DNA of 11,166 nt, taken from positions 1 to 11,166 of the forward strand of contig PKSW01000233.1 of the NCBI GenBank assembly GCA_002869465.1, read 5' to 3'. Made by a program: the position numbers and the translations under genes. Below the pieces are notes generated by a model. That model did no database searches. It was not told where the DNA came from and saw only the letters and a program-made list of their open reading frames with translations. Origin of the DNA: Marinilabiliales bacterium. Its GTDB lineage: Bacteria; Bacteroidota; Bacteroidia; Bacteroidales; F082. How positions within the stretch are numbered: the stretch's first letter is position 1; each line of letters begins with the position of its first letter. Below are positions 1 to 7,948 of this stretch, piece after piece.

Positions 1-1
1 A

Positions 2-100
2 AAGTTGAATATCAATAGAATTAAGTTCTATAGAATTAATGAACAATTTGAACTTCTTGGCTATAAGTTTTATTATGTTTTTCTAAATTTGGTAAAATAA
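2..100 (+). CDS. possible 3' end of an upstream gene
   Basis: One frame is open from the window edge to a TAA at 98-100 and would encode about 32 C-terminal residues ending in FLNLVK. The stretch is AT-rich and short, so an open frame of this length could occur by chance. No motif is recognisable and the rest of the gene lies outside the window. If real, its end would overlap the putative promoter box of the next gene. Confidence 0.22.
   Translation, partial: KLNINRIKFYRINEQFELLGYKFYYVFLNLVK
84..91 (+). promoter_or_regulatory. Bacteroidota-type -7 promoter box (TAAATTTG) for the GGCT-like gene
   Basis: TAAATTTG matches the Bacteroidota -7 consensus TAnnTTTG at every fixed position and ends 16 bp before the ATG at 108, which implies a short 5' leader. 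No convincing -33 TTG element is seen at the usual 19-21 bp spacing; the nearest TTG, at 57-59, is about 24 bp upstream. In such AT-rich sequence a chance match is possible. Confidence 0.45.
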
Positions 101-107
101 AAATTAG

Positions 108-677
108 ATGTTGAAAAAGTATTACATAGTCGGGTATGGTACGTTGCTATATGCAGAATCGTTGCAAAAAACAATAGGAGAATCCGTTAGACAGAAAAAA
201 TACATCCCCGTTATTATTAAAGGTTTTAAAAGGCTATTTAATGTTTTGCCTGCACATTACAAACCTTCTTATAAAATAACAGAATTACCTTATGAAAAAG
301 CGGCAGCCAACGTGATCTTATCGGAAACTGATATGCTGAACGGATTGGCATTTGAAGTGTCGGAAAAAGAAATAAATGATCTGGATAATAGAGAGAGGTC
401 TTATCAAAGGTGTAAAGCCAAAATGTTTGATTTTAAAACAGGTGAATTTATGGGGTACGGATTCATTTATTCTGCGGCCATGGATAGTAAGCACGTTACA
501 GAAGATACCAGATTTTTGCCAGATTGGGAAGACATTGCATTTGCAAGAACGGGGGCCTATAGATATGGAAAATCATTCGGACAAACATATGATACAACAA
601 CTTTTTTAGTTGACGGTGTTACTCGGGTAATTGACTATTATAAAGATTATATTGAAGAATTAAATTTGGACAAATAG
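108..677 (+). CDS. gamma-glutamylcyclotransferase-like (AIG2/GGCT-fold) protein
   Basis: This 189-residue protein has the hallmarks of the GGCT/AIG2-like fold. Near the N-terminus is the substrate-loop motif YGTLL (residues 10-14). In mid-protein LDNRERSYQR (92-101) carries Glu96 at the position of the family's catalytic acid, and a C-terminal half contains FLPDWEDIAF and DTTTFLVDG. Family enzymes cyclise gamma-glutamyl amines or peptides to release 5-oxoproline; the substrate here cannot be told from sequence. No signal peptide or membrane segment is visible, so it should be cytoplasmic. The ATG at 108 is the first in frame and follows a plausible promoter box. The stop is 7 bp before the next gene on the same strand, so the two are probably co-transcribed and may act together. 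The family call is fairly sure; activity is inferred from retention of the glutamate. Confidence 0.8.
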   Translation: MLKKYYIVGYGTLLYAESLQKTIGESVRQKKYIPVIIKGFKRLFNVLPAHYKPSYKITELPYEKAAANVILSETDMLNGLAFEVSEKEINDLDNRERSYQRCKAKMFDFKTGEFMGYGFIYSAAMDSKHVTEDTRFLPDWEDIAFARTGAYRYGKSFGQTYDTTTFLVDGVTRVIDYYKDYIEELNLDK

Positions 678-684
678 CCTGATA

Positions 685-2988
685 ATGAATTATAAAAGCT
701 TTAGTTTAGAGAACGAGAGAAGAAATATTAAAATTATAGGTGGTCGTTTAAATGAAATTGGAAGTGAGTTTAATAATTCCCAATTTATTTTAAATAAGCG
801 CGAACTATCATTATTATTTACAGAAGATGTCGCTGAAGAAGAGTTGGAAACATATTTTTTAGAAAAAATAAAAAGTAAACGCAAACTGTCATATCTGAAA
901 CTATACCTTCAGAATAATCTGGGGTCAATACTTACAATACTCGTTTCCATTCTTATTGTTGTTTTTATTACGTTATTATCTGTTCATGGTTCTTTAACAT
1001 ATGATTTATTTTCAGGTAATGAAGGAATAAATATATTTCGCTTGTCAGGATTATACATTTATTTATTGCTTAGTATTCTTATTCTGACCATGTTGTACTT
1101 ATCTCCAAAAATTATCTTTGGCGAGTATCATAATTTACTTCAATGGGCTGAATCAAAACTTTCATCTGATGTAAGGATTAGAAAAAAGTTACAACGCGAA
1201 CTAAAGGTTTTGCTCAACACATATAAAGACATAAATCAAATCAACATTTATAACCCATTAATTAATGGGGTGGAGAGTTGGGTCGCAAAACAGTTTCTTC
1301 CTGTAATACCAACTTTAAATATTAAATTAAAAGTTTATATAACAACGGATGAAAAAAGTGATTCGCTTTCAATATTCAAAAATGAAGTGTTTGAGAATGT
1401 GGAGGACAAAAGAAATCCTCAGTTTAAAGAATTGCCAGTTTTTCCCGTTCATCTGCTTTCTATTAGCGAAAGAGAATGTCTTAGTCTGATCAAATATTGT
1501 TCATTGCTGAATTTGCCGGATACCTGGAATAAAGAAAATCAGCCAGATGCATACTTCTCCCATGAGTTAGCCATCATATTAAATGAAATGTACAGGGATA
1601 GAATTTATACAACTAAGAAAGGCAACGTCATAAACATTGATAAATTCATAAACCGATGTATTCACGATTACGGTTATTTAAATGTTGAATCCATTTATAA
1701 AAAGGAAAAACTGATCGTTAATCAGGAAGTTTCAAAATATATGAATACAAACAAGTATCTGGAAGGATTGAATGATAATATACTTTCTGATATTCACTTA
1801 ATTAATAAAAATATTTCGAATCCTTTGTCTAACCTGATCATACTTGGGTTTATCGATGAAGAAATTGGACTAGGTCCGAAACGATTATTGCTGATAGAGG
1901 GTTTAATAGCGAATACCATAAAATATGAAAGTTATGATTTACTTAGTCTGTATTGGGACCACTTTTCGAAAATTACTTTTGAAAGTAAATTAAGCTATCC
2001 ATTCAGTATCCTGCAATTTTTGAATGTGAAGCTATTAAATGATCTGGCTGTCTGTTTTTTTAATTCCGGTAATTATGATCATGCAAGGGAAGTCTATCAG
2101 ATTTTAAAGAATATTTATCCTGCAAAAGCCGAAATGGATATTGCGGATATGGAAGACAGTCGTGGATTTTACGCAGAAGCACTTGAATTATTATACAATA
2201 TTGAAAAAGAATGGATACAGTCAGAAATTATTGAGAATGATGGATTCAAACTTGTGCTATATTTAAATATTGCCTGGGTTATAGTTAGCGGCAGGTTCGT
2301 GGATAAAATGGATGAGGGGTATTCTTATTTGAAAAAGGTAGATAGTTATTTAAATAAATTACCCAATATTGAGAACCATATAATGTACAAAACAAGATAT
2401 TACAATACGTTAGCGAATTATAAAGAGTGGAATGAAGCATATGCGGAAGCTATCGAGAACTATGAAAAAGCTTTAAACTTACCCGGAAGTATTTTAAGAA
2501 AAAGTAGTTTGCTGGTAAATAGAGGGATTTCGGAACGCTTGTTGGGAAAAATGCCTAATAAGGGCAGGGCTGAAAAAATTAAGCATTTCGAAACGAGCAG
2601 AACAAATATTTCTCAAGGTGTTAACATGAAAAAATCAATTGGTGAAAACAATGGATTGCCCGGATCGTATCATAATTTAGCAGAAACCCTATTAAATCTC
2701 GCCAGTGCGATGGAAAAAGAGGAAGAGAAGATACGTATCCTAAACGAAGCCAATGAAGTTGCAAATTCGGGTCTTGATTTATTGAATCAATTAAATTCGG
2801 CAAGGCGCAGAGGCCGGTTGCTCACAGAAAAGTACATAGCTATTTATCTGTTAAAGGACCACGATCAACAAAAGGATATTGAGCAAACCCGAAAAGAATT
2901 AAAAAAATGGATTAAAAATGAGGAAACGGATTCGTTTGACTACCGGGAGGTTCAAAGTTTACTCAGTCAGTTTTCTGCAACTGTATAA
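685..2988 (+). CDS. uncharacterised two-helix membrane protein with C-terminal TPR-like repeats
   Basis: I do not recognise this 767-residue protein. Residues 1-75 are charged and predicted soluble. Two strongly hydrophobic segments follow, about 79-101 and 117-140, separated by a short loop, so both large ends probably lie on the same side of the membrane. The lack of a signal sequence and the basic flank at 62-70 (KSKRK) suggest that side is the cytoplasm. Residues 150-440 show no familiar motif. From about 444 onward helical pairs look like degenerate TPRs, for example NDLAVCFFNSGNYDHAREVY and, near 574-602, NYKEWNEAYAEAIENYEKAL, with another likely pair near 660-702. TPRs usually mediate protein binding, so a scaffold or sensor role is possible but unproven. 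It starts 7 bp after the GGCT-like gene and its stop is 2 bp from the end of convergent carB. Its base composition is more AT-rich than carAB or argS, which may indicate an accessory origin. Confidence 0.85.
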   Translation: MNYKSFSLENERRNIKIIGGRLNEIGSEFNNSQFILNKRELSLLFTEDVAEEELETYFLEKIKSKRKLSYLKLYLQNNLGSILTILVSILIVVFITLLSVHGSLTYDLFSGNEGINIFRLSGLYIYLLLSILILTMLYLSPKIIFGEYHNLLQWAESKLSSDVRIRKKLQRELKVLLNTYKDINQINIYNPLINGVESWVAKQFLPVIPTLNIKLKVYITTDEKSDSLSIFKNEVFENVEDKRNPQFKELPVFPVHLLSISERECLSLIKYCSLLNLPDTWNKENQPDAYFSHELAIILNEMYRDRIYTTKKGNVINIDKFINRCIHDYGYLNVESIYKKEKLIVNQEVSKYMNTNKYLEGLNDNILSDIHLINKNISNPLSNLIILGFIDEEIGLGPKRLLLIEGLIANTIKYESYDLLSLYWDHFSKITFESKLSYPFSILQFLNVKLLNDLAVCFFNSGNYDHAREVYQILKNIYPAKAEMDIADMEDSRGFYAEALELLYNIEKEWIQSEIIENDGFKLVLYLNIAWVIVSGRFVDKMDEGYSYLKKVDSYLNKLPNIENHIMYKTRYYNTLANYKEWNEAYAEAIENYEKALNLPGSILRKSSLLVNRGISERLLGKMPNKGRAEKIKHFETSRTNISQGVNMKKSIGENNGLPGSYHNLAETLLNLASAMEKEEEKIRILNEANEVANSGLDLLNQLNSARRRGRLLTEKYIAIYLLKDHDQQKDIEQTRKELKKWIKNEETDSFDYREVQSLLSQFSATV

Positions 2989-2990
2989 CA

Positions 2991-5900
2991 TTAATATTCA
3001 TCCCAGCTTTTTACCGTTAATTCTTCCTTTTTATAACGACTGATAGCATATATAAAAGCACTCGCCAATCTTGCATTTGTAATTAAAGGAATATTAAAGT
3101 CAACAGCAGCCCTCCGGATGATGTAGTCGTTATTTAATTCATTCTGACTGAGGTCTTTTGGGATATTAATCACTAAATCGATTTCCTTCTTTTTTAACAT
3201 ATCGAAAGCATTAGGCTGTTCATCGACATCAGGCCAATGCACCATGTTAGCTTGTACACCATTTTTTGTGAAAAAATCACAGGTTCCTTTGGTTCCAAAA
3301 ATGGTGTAACCATTCTCAATCAATATCCGTCCGCTTTCCAGCAATTCTGTTTTAGAGCGCATAGGGCCTGATGAAATGAGAATATTTTTTTCAGGAATTC
3401 TGTATCCAACTGAGATCATAGATTTCAGAATGGCTTCGTAATAATCATCGCCAATACAACCCACTTCGCCTGTGGAAGCCATGTCGACACCCAACACCGG
3501 ATCAGCCATGCTCAAGCGTGAAAATGAAAATTGAGAAGCTTTTACTCCTATGTGTTCAATGTCGAATAAGGTTTTGTTAGGTTTTTCAACTTTTTCCCCC
3601 AGCATAATTCGGGTGGCGTAATCAATAAAATTGGTTTTAAGGACTTTTGAAACGAAAGGAAAACTTCTGGATGCCCTCAGGTTGCACTCGATTACCTTTA
3701 TGTCATTGTCTTTTGCTAAAAACTGAATGTTAAAAGGCCCGCTGATTTGCAATTCCTGCGCGATTTTCCGGCTTATCCTTTTGATTCTTCTTAAAGTTTC
3801 CACATAAACTTTTTGCGGTGGAAACATAATAGTGGCATCTCCTGAATGAACACCTGCAAACTCAATATGTTCAGAAATGGCGTAAACAATGATTTCACCG
3901 TTATCGGCAACGGCATCCATTTCTATTTCCTTCGCATCCATTAAAAATTTAGAAACAACAACGGGATATTGCTTGGAAACCTGGGTAGCGAGGTTCAGAA
4001 AATGTTCCAGTTCTTCCTTATTTGAAACTACGTTCATGGCAGCACCTGAAAGAACATAAGAAGGCCTGATGAGAACCGGAAAACCCACTTTTTTAGTGAA
4101 TTCAAAAATATCATCGATACTACTTAATTCTTTCCATTCCGGTTGATCAACACCAATTTTATCAAGCATGTCTGAGAATTTATGCCTGTTTTCAGCTTGA
4201 TCGATGAACTTTGGAGAAGTCCCCAGTATTTTGATGTCCTGACGGTAAAGCCTCATTGCCAGGCTATTTGGAATTTGGCCACCTGTTGAAACAATGACGC
4301 CAAACGGCATTTCAAGGTCGGAAATATCCATCACTCTTTCAAAGCTCAATTCGTCAAAATATAGTCGGTCACAAATATCATAATCAGTACTTACCGTTTC
4401 GGGGTTGTAATTGATCATGATGGAACGATACATTTTCTTTTTGATCGTCTGAAGTGCATTTACACACGACCAGTCGAATTCAACACTGCTTCCAATACGG
4501 TATGCGCCAGAACCAAGGACTATAACAGACTTATTATCTTTTTCAAAAACGATGTCGTGTTCCTCACCATGATAGGTTAAATATAAATAGTTTGTGACGG
4601 CAGGATGTTCAGCAGCCAAGGTATCGATCTGCTTTACATAGGGTATAATATTCCTGGATTTTCTGTAATTCCTTATTTGAACAATTTCCTTATCTGTTGC
4701 ACCAATTTCGTTGTTTTTTAATACCAAACGGGCGATTTGAAAGTCGGAAAATCCCTGTTTTTTAACATGCAATAAAAGCTCATCCGGAATGGACTTAAAA
4801 TCATTGTAATTTACCAGTTCATCTTCAGTATCAATAATATTCATGAGTTTCTCCAAAAACCAGCGGTCGATCTTGGTTAACTGATATACATCTTCAACAC
4901 TATATCCTTTTTTAAACGCAGCTGCAATAACAAATATCCTTTTATCGGTAGGATTATTAAGTTCGTATTCGATATCTTCAATTACTAAATCTTTATTTCC
5001 AACGAATCCGTGCATGCCCAATCCCACCATTCGCAGTCCTTTTTGAATGGCTTCTTCAAAGTTTCTTCCAATGGCCATAATCTCGCCAACGCTCTTCATA
5101 CTGGAGCCAATCTCTTCAGAAACTCCCATGAACTTATTTAAATCCCAACGGGGGATTTTCACGACCAGGTAATCGAGTGCAGGTTCGAAAAATGCAGTGG
5201 TGGTTTTGGTAACACTGTTTTTTAATTCATGCAAACCATATCCCAAAGCCAATTTCGCTGCAACAAATGCCAACGGATATCCGGTAGCTTTTGATGCCAG
5301 TGCACTTGAACGTGATAACCTGGCATTTACTTCAATTACCCGGTAATCTTCAGAAAATGGATCCAGGGCGTATTGAACATTGCATTCGCCAACTATGCCA
5401 ATTGATTTAACAATATCAATTGATAATTTTCTCAGCTTGTGATATTCGCGATTGGTAAGTGTTTGCGAAGGGGCAACTACGATGCTCTCACCGGTATGTA
5501 TTCCCAATGGATCAAAATTTTCCATATTGCACACCGTGATGCAATTATCATATTTATCGCGGACCACCTCATATTCTACTTCTTTCCATCCTTTTAATGA
5601 TTCTTCTACCAGGATTTGCCCTGAATAGGAAAATGCTTTGGAGGCTAACTTCTCCAATTCCTCATTATTTGAGCAAAAGCCACTGCCTTGACCCCCTAAA
5701 GTAAATGCAGCTCTTACAATAACCGGGTAACCAATTTTTTTTGCAGCATTTAAAGCATCGCTGATATTTGTTACAGCTACTGATTCCGGAGTTTTGACGT
5801 TGATGGATCTCAGCTTATCGGCAAATCTTTCCCTGTCCTCTGTTTCCATGATAGCCTCGACAGAAGTTCCCAACACCTGGATGTTGTATTTTTCGAGTGT

Positions 5901-6212
5901 TCCATTTTCAAATAAGGCAACACCGCAATTCAATGCTGTTTGTCCTCCAAAAGCCAGTAATATACCTTGTGGTTTTTCTTTTTGAATGATCCTTTCGACG
6001 AAATAGGGGGTTACAGGTAAAAAATAAATTTTGTCGGCTATTTCTTCGGAGGTTTGAACCGTGGCGATATTCGGATTGACCAATACGGTAGTTATACCTT
6101 CCTCTTTTAGTGCTTTCAAAGCCTGGGAACCGCTGTAATCAAATTCTCCCGCTTCACCAATTTTGAGGGCTCCCGAGCCAAGGACGAGGACTTTTGTGAG
6201 TTGTTTCATCAT
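2991..6212 (-). CDS. carB: carbamoyl-phosphate synthase large subunit
   Basis: CarB uses ammonia delivered by CarA, bicarbonate and two ATP to make carbamoyl phosphate for UMP and arginine synthesis. The 1073-residue length equals that of the E. coli protein and the internally duplicated layout is complete. The first ATP-grasp half (about 1-400) has NPNIATVQTS, the glycine-rich FTLGGQGSGF near 169-178 and NARLSRSSALASKATGYPL near 295-315. An oligomerisation region containing LTKIDRWFLEKL follows. The second ATP-grasp half (about 562-935) has GSGAYRIGSSVEFDW, NPETVSTDYD, PSYVLSGAAM and ECNLRASRSFPFVSK. A C-terminal MGS-type allosteric domain starts near 938. The GGQGSGF and SRSFPFVSK variants resemble those of eukaryotic CAD-type enzymes more than the E. 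coli version. Two adjacent ATGs (6212 and 6209) are both possible starts. It is the last gene of carA-IVP-carB, but a 623-bp insert separates it from carA. Confidence 0.98.
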   Translation of the reverse strand: MMKQLTKVLVLGSGALKIGEAGEFDYSGSQALKALKEEGITTVLVNPNIATVQTSEEIADKIYFLPVTPYFVERIIQKEKPQGILLAFGGQTALNCGVALFENGTLEKYNIQVLGTSVEAIMETEDRERFADKLRSINVKTPESVAVTNISDALNAAKKIGYPVIVRAAFTLGGQGSGFCSNNEELEKLASKAFSYSGQILVEESLKGWKEVEYEVVRDKYDNCITVCNMENFDPLGIHTGESIVVAPSQTLTNREYHKLRKLSIDIVKSIGIVGECNVQYALDPFSEDYRVIEVNARLSRSSALASKATGYPLAFVAAKLALGYGLHELKNSVTKTTTAFFEPALDYLVVKIPRWDLNKFMGVSEEIGSSMKSVGEIMAIGRNFEEAIQKGLRMVGLGMHGFVGNKDLVIEDIEYELNNPTDKRIFVIAAAFKKGYSVEDVYQLTKIDRWFLEKLMNIIDTEDELVNYNDFKSIPDELLLHVKKQGFSDFQIARLVLKNNEIGATDKEIVQIRNYRKSRNIIPYVKQIDTLAAEHPAVTNYLYLTYHGEEHDIVFEKDNKSVIVLGSGAYRIGSSVEFDWSCVNALQTIKKKMYRSIMINYNPETVSTDYDICDRLYFDELSFERVMDISDLEMPFGVIVSTGGQIPNSLAMRLYRQDIKILGTSPKFIDQAENRHKFSDMLDKIGVDQPEWKELSSIDDIFEFTKKVGFPVLIRPSYVLSGAAMNVVSNKEELEHFLNLATQVSKQYPVVVSKFLMDAKEIEMDAVADNGEIIVYAISEHIEFAGVHSGDATIMFPPQKVYVETLRRIKRISRKIAQELQISGPFNIQFLAKDNDIKVIECNLRASRSFPFVSKVLKTNFIDYATRIMLGEKVEKPNKTLFDIEHIGVKASQFSFSRLSMADPVLGVDMASTGEVGCIGDDYYEAILKSMISVGYRIPEKNILISSGPMRSKTELLESGRILIENGYTIFGTKGTCDFFTKNGVQANMVHWPDVDEQPNAFDMLKKKEIDLVINIPKDLSQNELNNDYIIRRAAVDFNIPLITNARLASAFIYAISRYKKEELTVKSWDEY

Positions 6213-6251
6213 GGTGTTTTGTTGTTATTAGTTGGTAAATGTGGTGTGCAA

Positions 6252-6308
6252 GGGGAATGAGGGGAATATGGGAAATAGGGGGGATATGGGATATAGGGGA
6301 AATAAAGG
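6252..6308 (+). repeat. G-rich degenerate repeat with G-quadruplex motif upstream of carB
   Basis: The + strand carries six G-runs (6252-6255, 6261-6264, 6270-6272, 6278-6283, 6288-6290, 6296-6299) separated by 4-5 A/T-rich bases. This fits the canonical G-quadruplex pattern with many registers. The unit is roughly GGGxATAT. The carB mRNA carries the complementary C-rich strand, so a quadruplex could form only in DNA (the template strand for carB). Segment 6260-6278 matches, inverted, part of the right-hand repeat at 6843-6859, so the pair looks like imperfect terminal inverted repeats around the four-helix-bundle gene. The rest of the 6213-6344 gap, between that gene and carB, shows no clear promoter or terminator. 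Confidence 0.75.
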
Positions 6309-6344
6309 AATTAGTGAATTGATTGTTTTTTTGAGACTTCATTT

Positions 6345-6770
6345 TTATTGCTTTTGATTTTGTTTGAGTTTTTTAGTATAGTTGATGTATCCGTTTAGCT
6401 TTATTTTTGAGCTTTCAATAAGGTCCATTCCCTCATTCAGTAGTACGCTATCTATATAATTCAAATCAAAACAGCTAATGAGGTGATCCTTTAGTTCATA
6501 AATGGAACCACGGGCTATTCTGTAGAATTGAATTCCTTCCTGATAATGAAATCTGCCATATCCTTCAGCAATATTAGCTGTTGCACTTACGGCCGCTCTT
6601 TTTATTTGATTTATTAAATTGTTTTTTTCAGAAATAGGTAGCTTAGGAACAATAGACGTGTAGAAAAAAAGTTTCATTCGCCGTGCATCCTGCCAACAAT
6701 ATAAACTCGTAAAGTCTTTTTCTTTGTTATATGCTCCGGACGGTTCTTCAAATATCTCGTTTGCTGACAT
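6345..6770 (-). CDS. four-helix-bundle protein (23S rRNA intervening-sequence protein family)
   Basis: The 141-residue protein matches the IVP/four-helix-bundle family (the TIGR02436 type). It has CWQDARRM near 25-32, the signature QIKRAAVSATANIAEGYGR near 55-73, and FYRIARGSIYELKDHL near 82-97, with the expected four amphipathic helices. Solved members form homopentameric bundles with a basic surface, and RNA binding has been suggested, but the function is not established. About 20 residues precede the usual start of the conserved region, making it slightly longer than typical. The first in-frame Met at 6770 is used because the next, Met32, lies inside the conserved helix. It lies 65 bp after the carA stop and 132 bp before carB, in the same orientation, so it should be on the carAB transcript. 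No separate promoter box is evident. Confidence 0.88.
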   Translation of the reverse strand: MSANEIFEEPSGAYNKEKDFTSLYCWQDARRMKLFFYTSIVPKLPISEKNNLINQIKRAAVSATANIAEGYGRFHYQEGIQFYRIARGSIYELKDHLISCFDLNYIDSVLLNEGMDLIESSKIKLNGYINYTKKLKQNQKQ

Positions 6771-6819
6771 CTTCTTTTGTTTTATGATCCTAATCTTTTC
6801 ATATTACTGAATACATGCT

Positions 6820-6863
6820 CCTTATTTCTTATTTCTTATTCTCTATTCCCTATTCCCCTTCCC
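6820..6863 (-). repeat. purine-rich repeat overlapping the 3' end of carA
   Basis: Read on the - strand, this 44-bp stretch contains GGGAAGGGGAATAGGG followed by A-rich units (GAATAA, GAAATAA, GAAATAAGG). It resembles the G-rich block at 6252-6308 in inverted orientation, so the carA-carB transcript could fold the two together around the four-helix-bundle coding region. The last eight codons and stop of carA lie inside it. With only three GGG runs it does not make a complete G-quadruplex motif by itself. Confidence 0.65.
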
Positions 6864-7948
6864 ATCACTTTCCATTCCTTAATATTCCTGATAAATTCAC
6901 CAAATAAAAACGCTGTATCTGTCGGCCCACTCGATGCCTCTGGGTGGAATTGTGTTGTGAAAATGGGTTTTGAAGAATGTTTTAAACCTTCATTACTGCC
7001 ATCATTCAGATTCTGAAAGTAGATCAGCCAAGAATCAGGAATGCTTTCATTATCAACTGCGAACCCATGATTCTGTGAGCTTAAATAAGCCTTGTTTGTG
7101 CCCACTTCCAAAACCGGTTGGTTATGGCTTCGGTGTCCAAACTTCAATTTATAAGTTTTTGCTCCTGCAGCCAGAGCTGTTAACTGATGCCCAAGACAGA
7201 TTCCGAAAATGGGTCTCTCTTCAGCAATAGAAGTTTTTAAATGCTTTATTGTTGGTATACACATGGTTGGGTCACCTGGACCATTTGAAATAAACAGACC
7301 ATCATATTCATCGTTGGTAAAATCATAATCCCACGGTACACGAATTACTGTTGTGTCAAACCGTAATAAATACCTGATAATGTTACTTTTAACACCACAA
7401 TCGACAAGTAATACTTTATATTTACCGTTGCCATATATTTTCTTCTTGTTGATGCTTACTTCATTAACGAGGTTGACTTTATTTGGATCGTAAAAGGGAA
7501 TTTCGTCATCAAAAATAATTTTAGCAAGCATAGCACCTTTTTCACGGATAATCTTTGTTAGCTTGCGGGTGTCAATTCCAAACAATCCCGGAATTTTTTC
7601 TTCCTTCAGCCAATCACCAAGGCTTTTTGAGGCATTCCAATGGTTGTATTTTTCAGAATAATCGGAAATAATGAGAGCAGTAGTATGAATATGTTCAGAC
7701 TCAAAATGTTCCAGCATATCGTCAACCAAAGATTTTCCCGGAACACCATAATTGCCTACCAAAGGGTAAGTGAGTACCAGAATTTGTCCTAGATAGGAAG
7801 GATCTGTAAGACTTTCCGGATAGCCCGTCATGGCGGTGTTGAATACAATTTCACCGGCTACAGATATTTCATAACCAAATGAATATCCCGTGAATTCCGA
7901 GCCGTCTTCCAGGATTAGTTTTGTGCGCTTGTATTGTTGTAAACTCAT
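6836..7948 (-). CDS. carA: carbamoyl-phosphate synthase small (glutaminase) subunit
   Basis: CarA hydrolyses glutamine and channels ammonia to CarB. The 370-residue protein has the CarA-specific N-terminal domain (ILEDGSEFTG, then FNTAMTGYPESLTDPSY at about 36-52) and a class I glutamine amidotransferase domain from about 177. The nucleophile is Cys251 in FGICLGHQLTAL, and the rest of the triad is His335 and Glu337 in TQFHPEASSGPTDT; the family's HNQPV motif is at 275-279. The start at 7948 is firm because a stop lies upstream in frame. That ATG overlaps the TGA of a small leader frame as ATGA, suggesting translational coupling. The last eight residues (363-370, GRGIGNRE) and the stop come from a purine-rich repeat and look like a replaced C-terminus beyond a natural end near the helix at 350-360. 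The catalytic core is intact. Regulation is probably by the attenuator directly upstream. Confidence 0.97.
   Translation of the reverse strand: MSLQQYKRTKLILEDGSEFTGYSFGYEISVAGEIVFNTAMTGYPESLTDPSYLGQILVLTYPLVGNYGVPGKSLVDDMLEHFESEHIHTTALIISDYSEKYNHWNASKSLGDWLKEEKIPGLFGIDTRKLTKIIREKGAMLAKIIFDDEIPFYDPNKVNLVNEVSINKKKIYGNGKYKVLLVDCGVKSNIIRYLLRFDTTVIRVPWDYDFTNDEYDGLFISNGPGDPTMCIPTIKHLKTSIAEERPIFGICLGHQLTALAAGAKTYKLKFGHRSHNQPVLEVGTNKAYLSSQNHGFAVDNESIPDSWLIYFQNLNDGSNEGLKHSSKPIFTTQFHPEASSGPTDTAFLFGEFIRNIKEWKVMGRGIGNRE

Larger units (their letters stand above)
6252..6863 (-). mobile_element. candidate IVP-type insert between carA and carB
   Basis: A four-helix-bundle gene sits between two genes that are often adjacent in bacteria, bracketed by purine-rich repeats in inverted orientation. 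On the + strand the left end is G-rich and the right end C-rich. AGGGGAATATGGGAAATAG (6260-6278) pairs, with two single-base gaps, with the complement of 6843-6859, and GGAAATAAAGG (6298-6308) resembles the inverted segment 6820-6829. Genes of this family are known both inside 23S rRNA intervening sequences and as solitary intergenic genes. That this is a discrete insert is inferred from gene order and repeats. No target-site duplication was identified and the exact ends are uncertain. Confidence 0.45.

Noticed and set aside
2..100. A C-terminal fragment of an acetyltransferase-like protein
   Set aside because: The resemblance rests on a few aromatic and glycine residues in about 32 codons of AT-rich sequence, which is not enough to name a family.
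6249..6312. Regularly spaced G-rich units resembling a small CRISPR or tandem-repeat array
   Set aside because: Units are only 8-10 bp, degenerate and without unique spacers, and no cas genes are present. It is better explained as a degenerate repeat at the edge of the four-helix-bundle insert.
6154..6342. A 62-codon - strand open frame with Pro/Ile/Ser/His repeats upstream of carB
   Set aside because: It overlaps the carB start in another frame and its repetitive peptide is just the translation of the purine/pyrimidine repeat; no start signal or coding character supports it.
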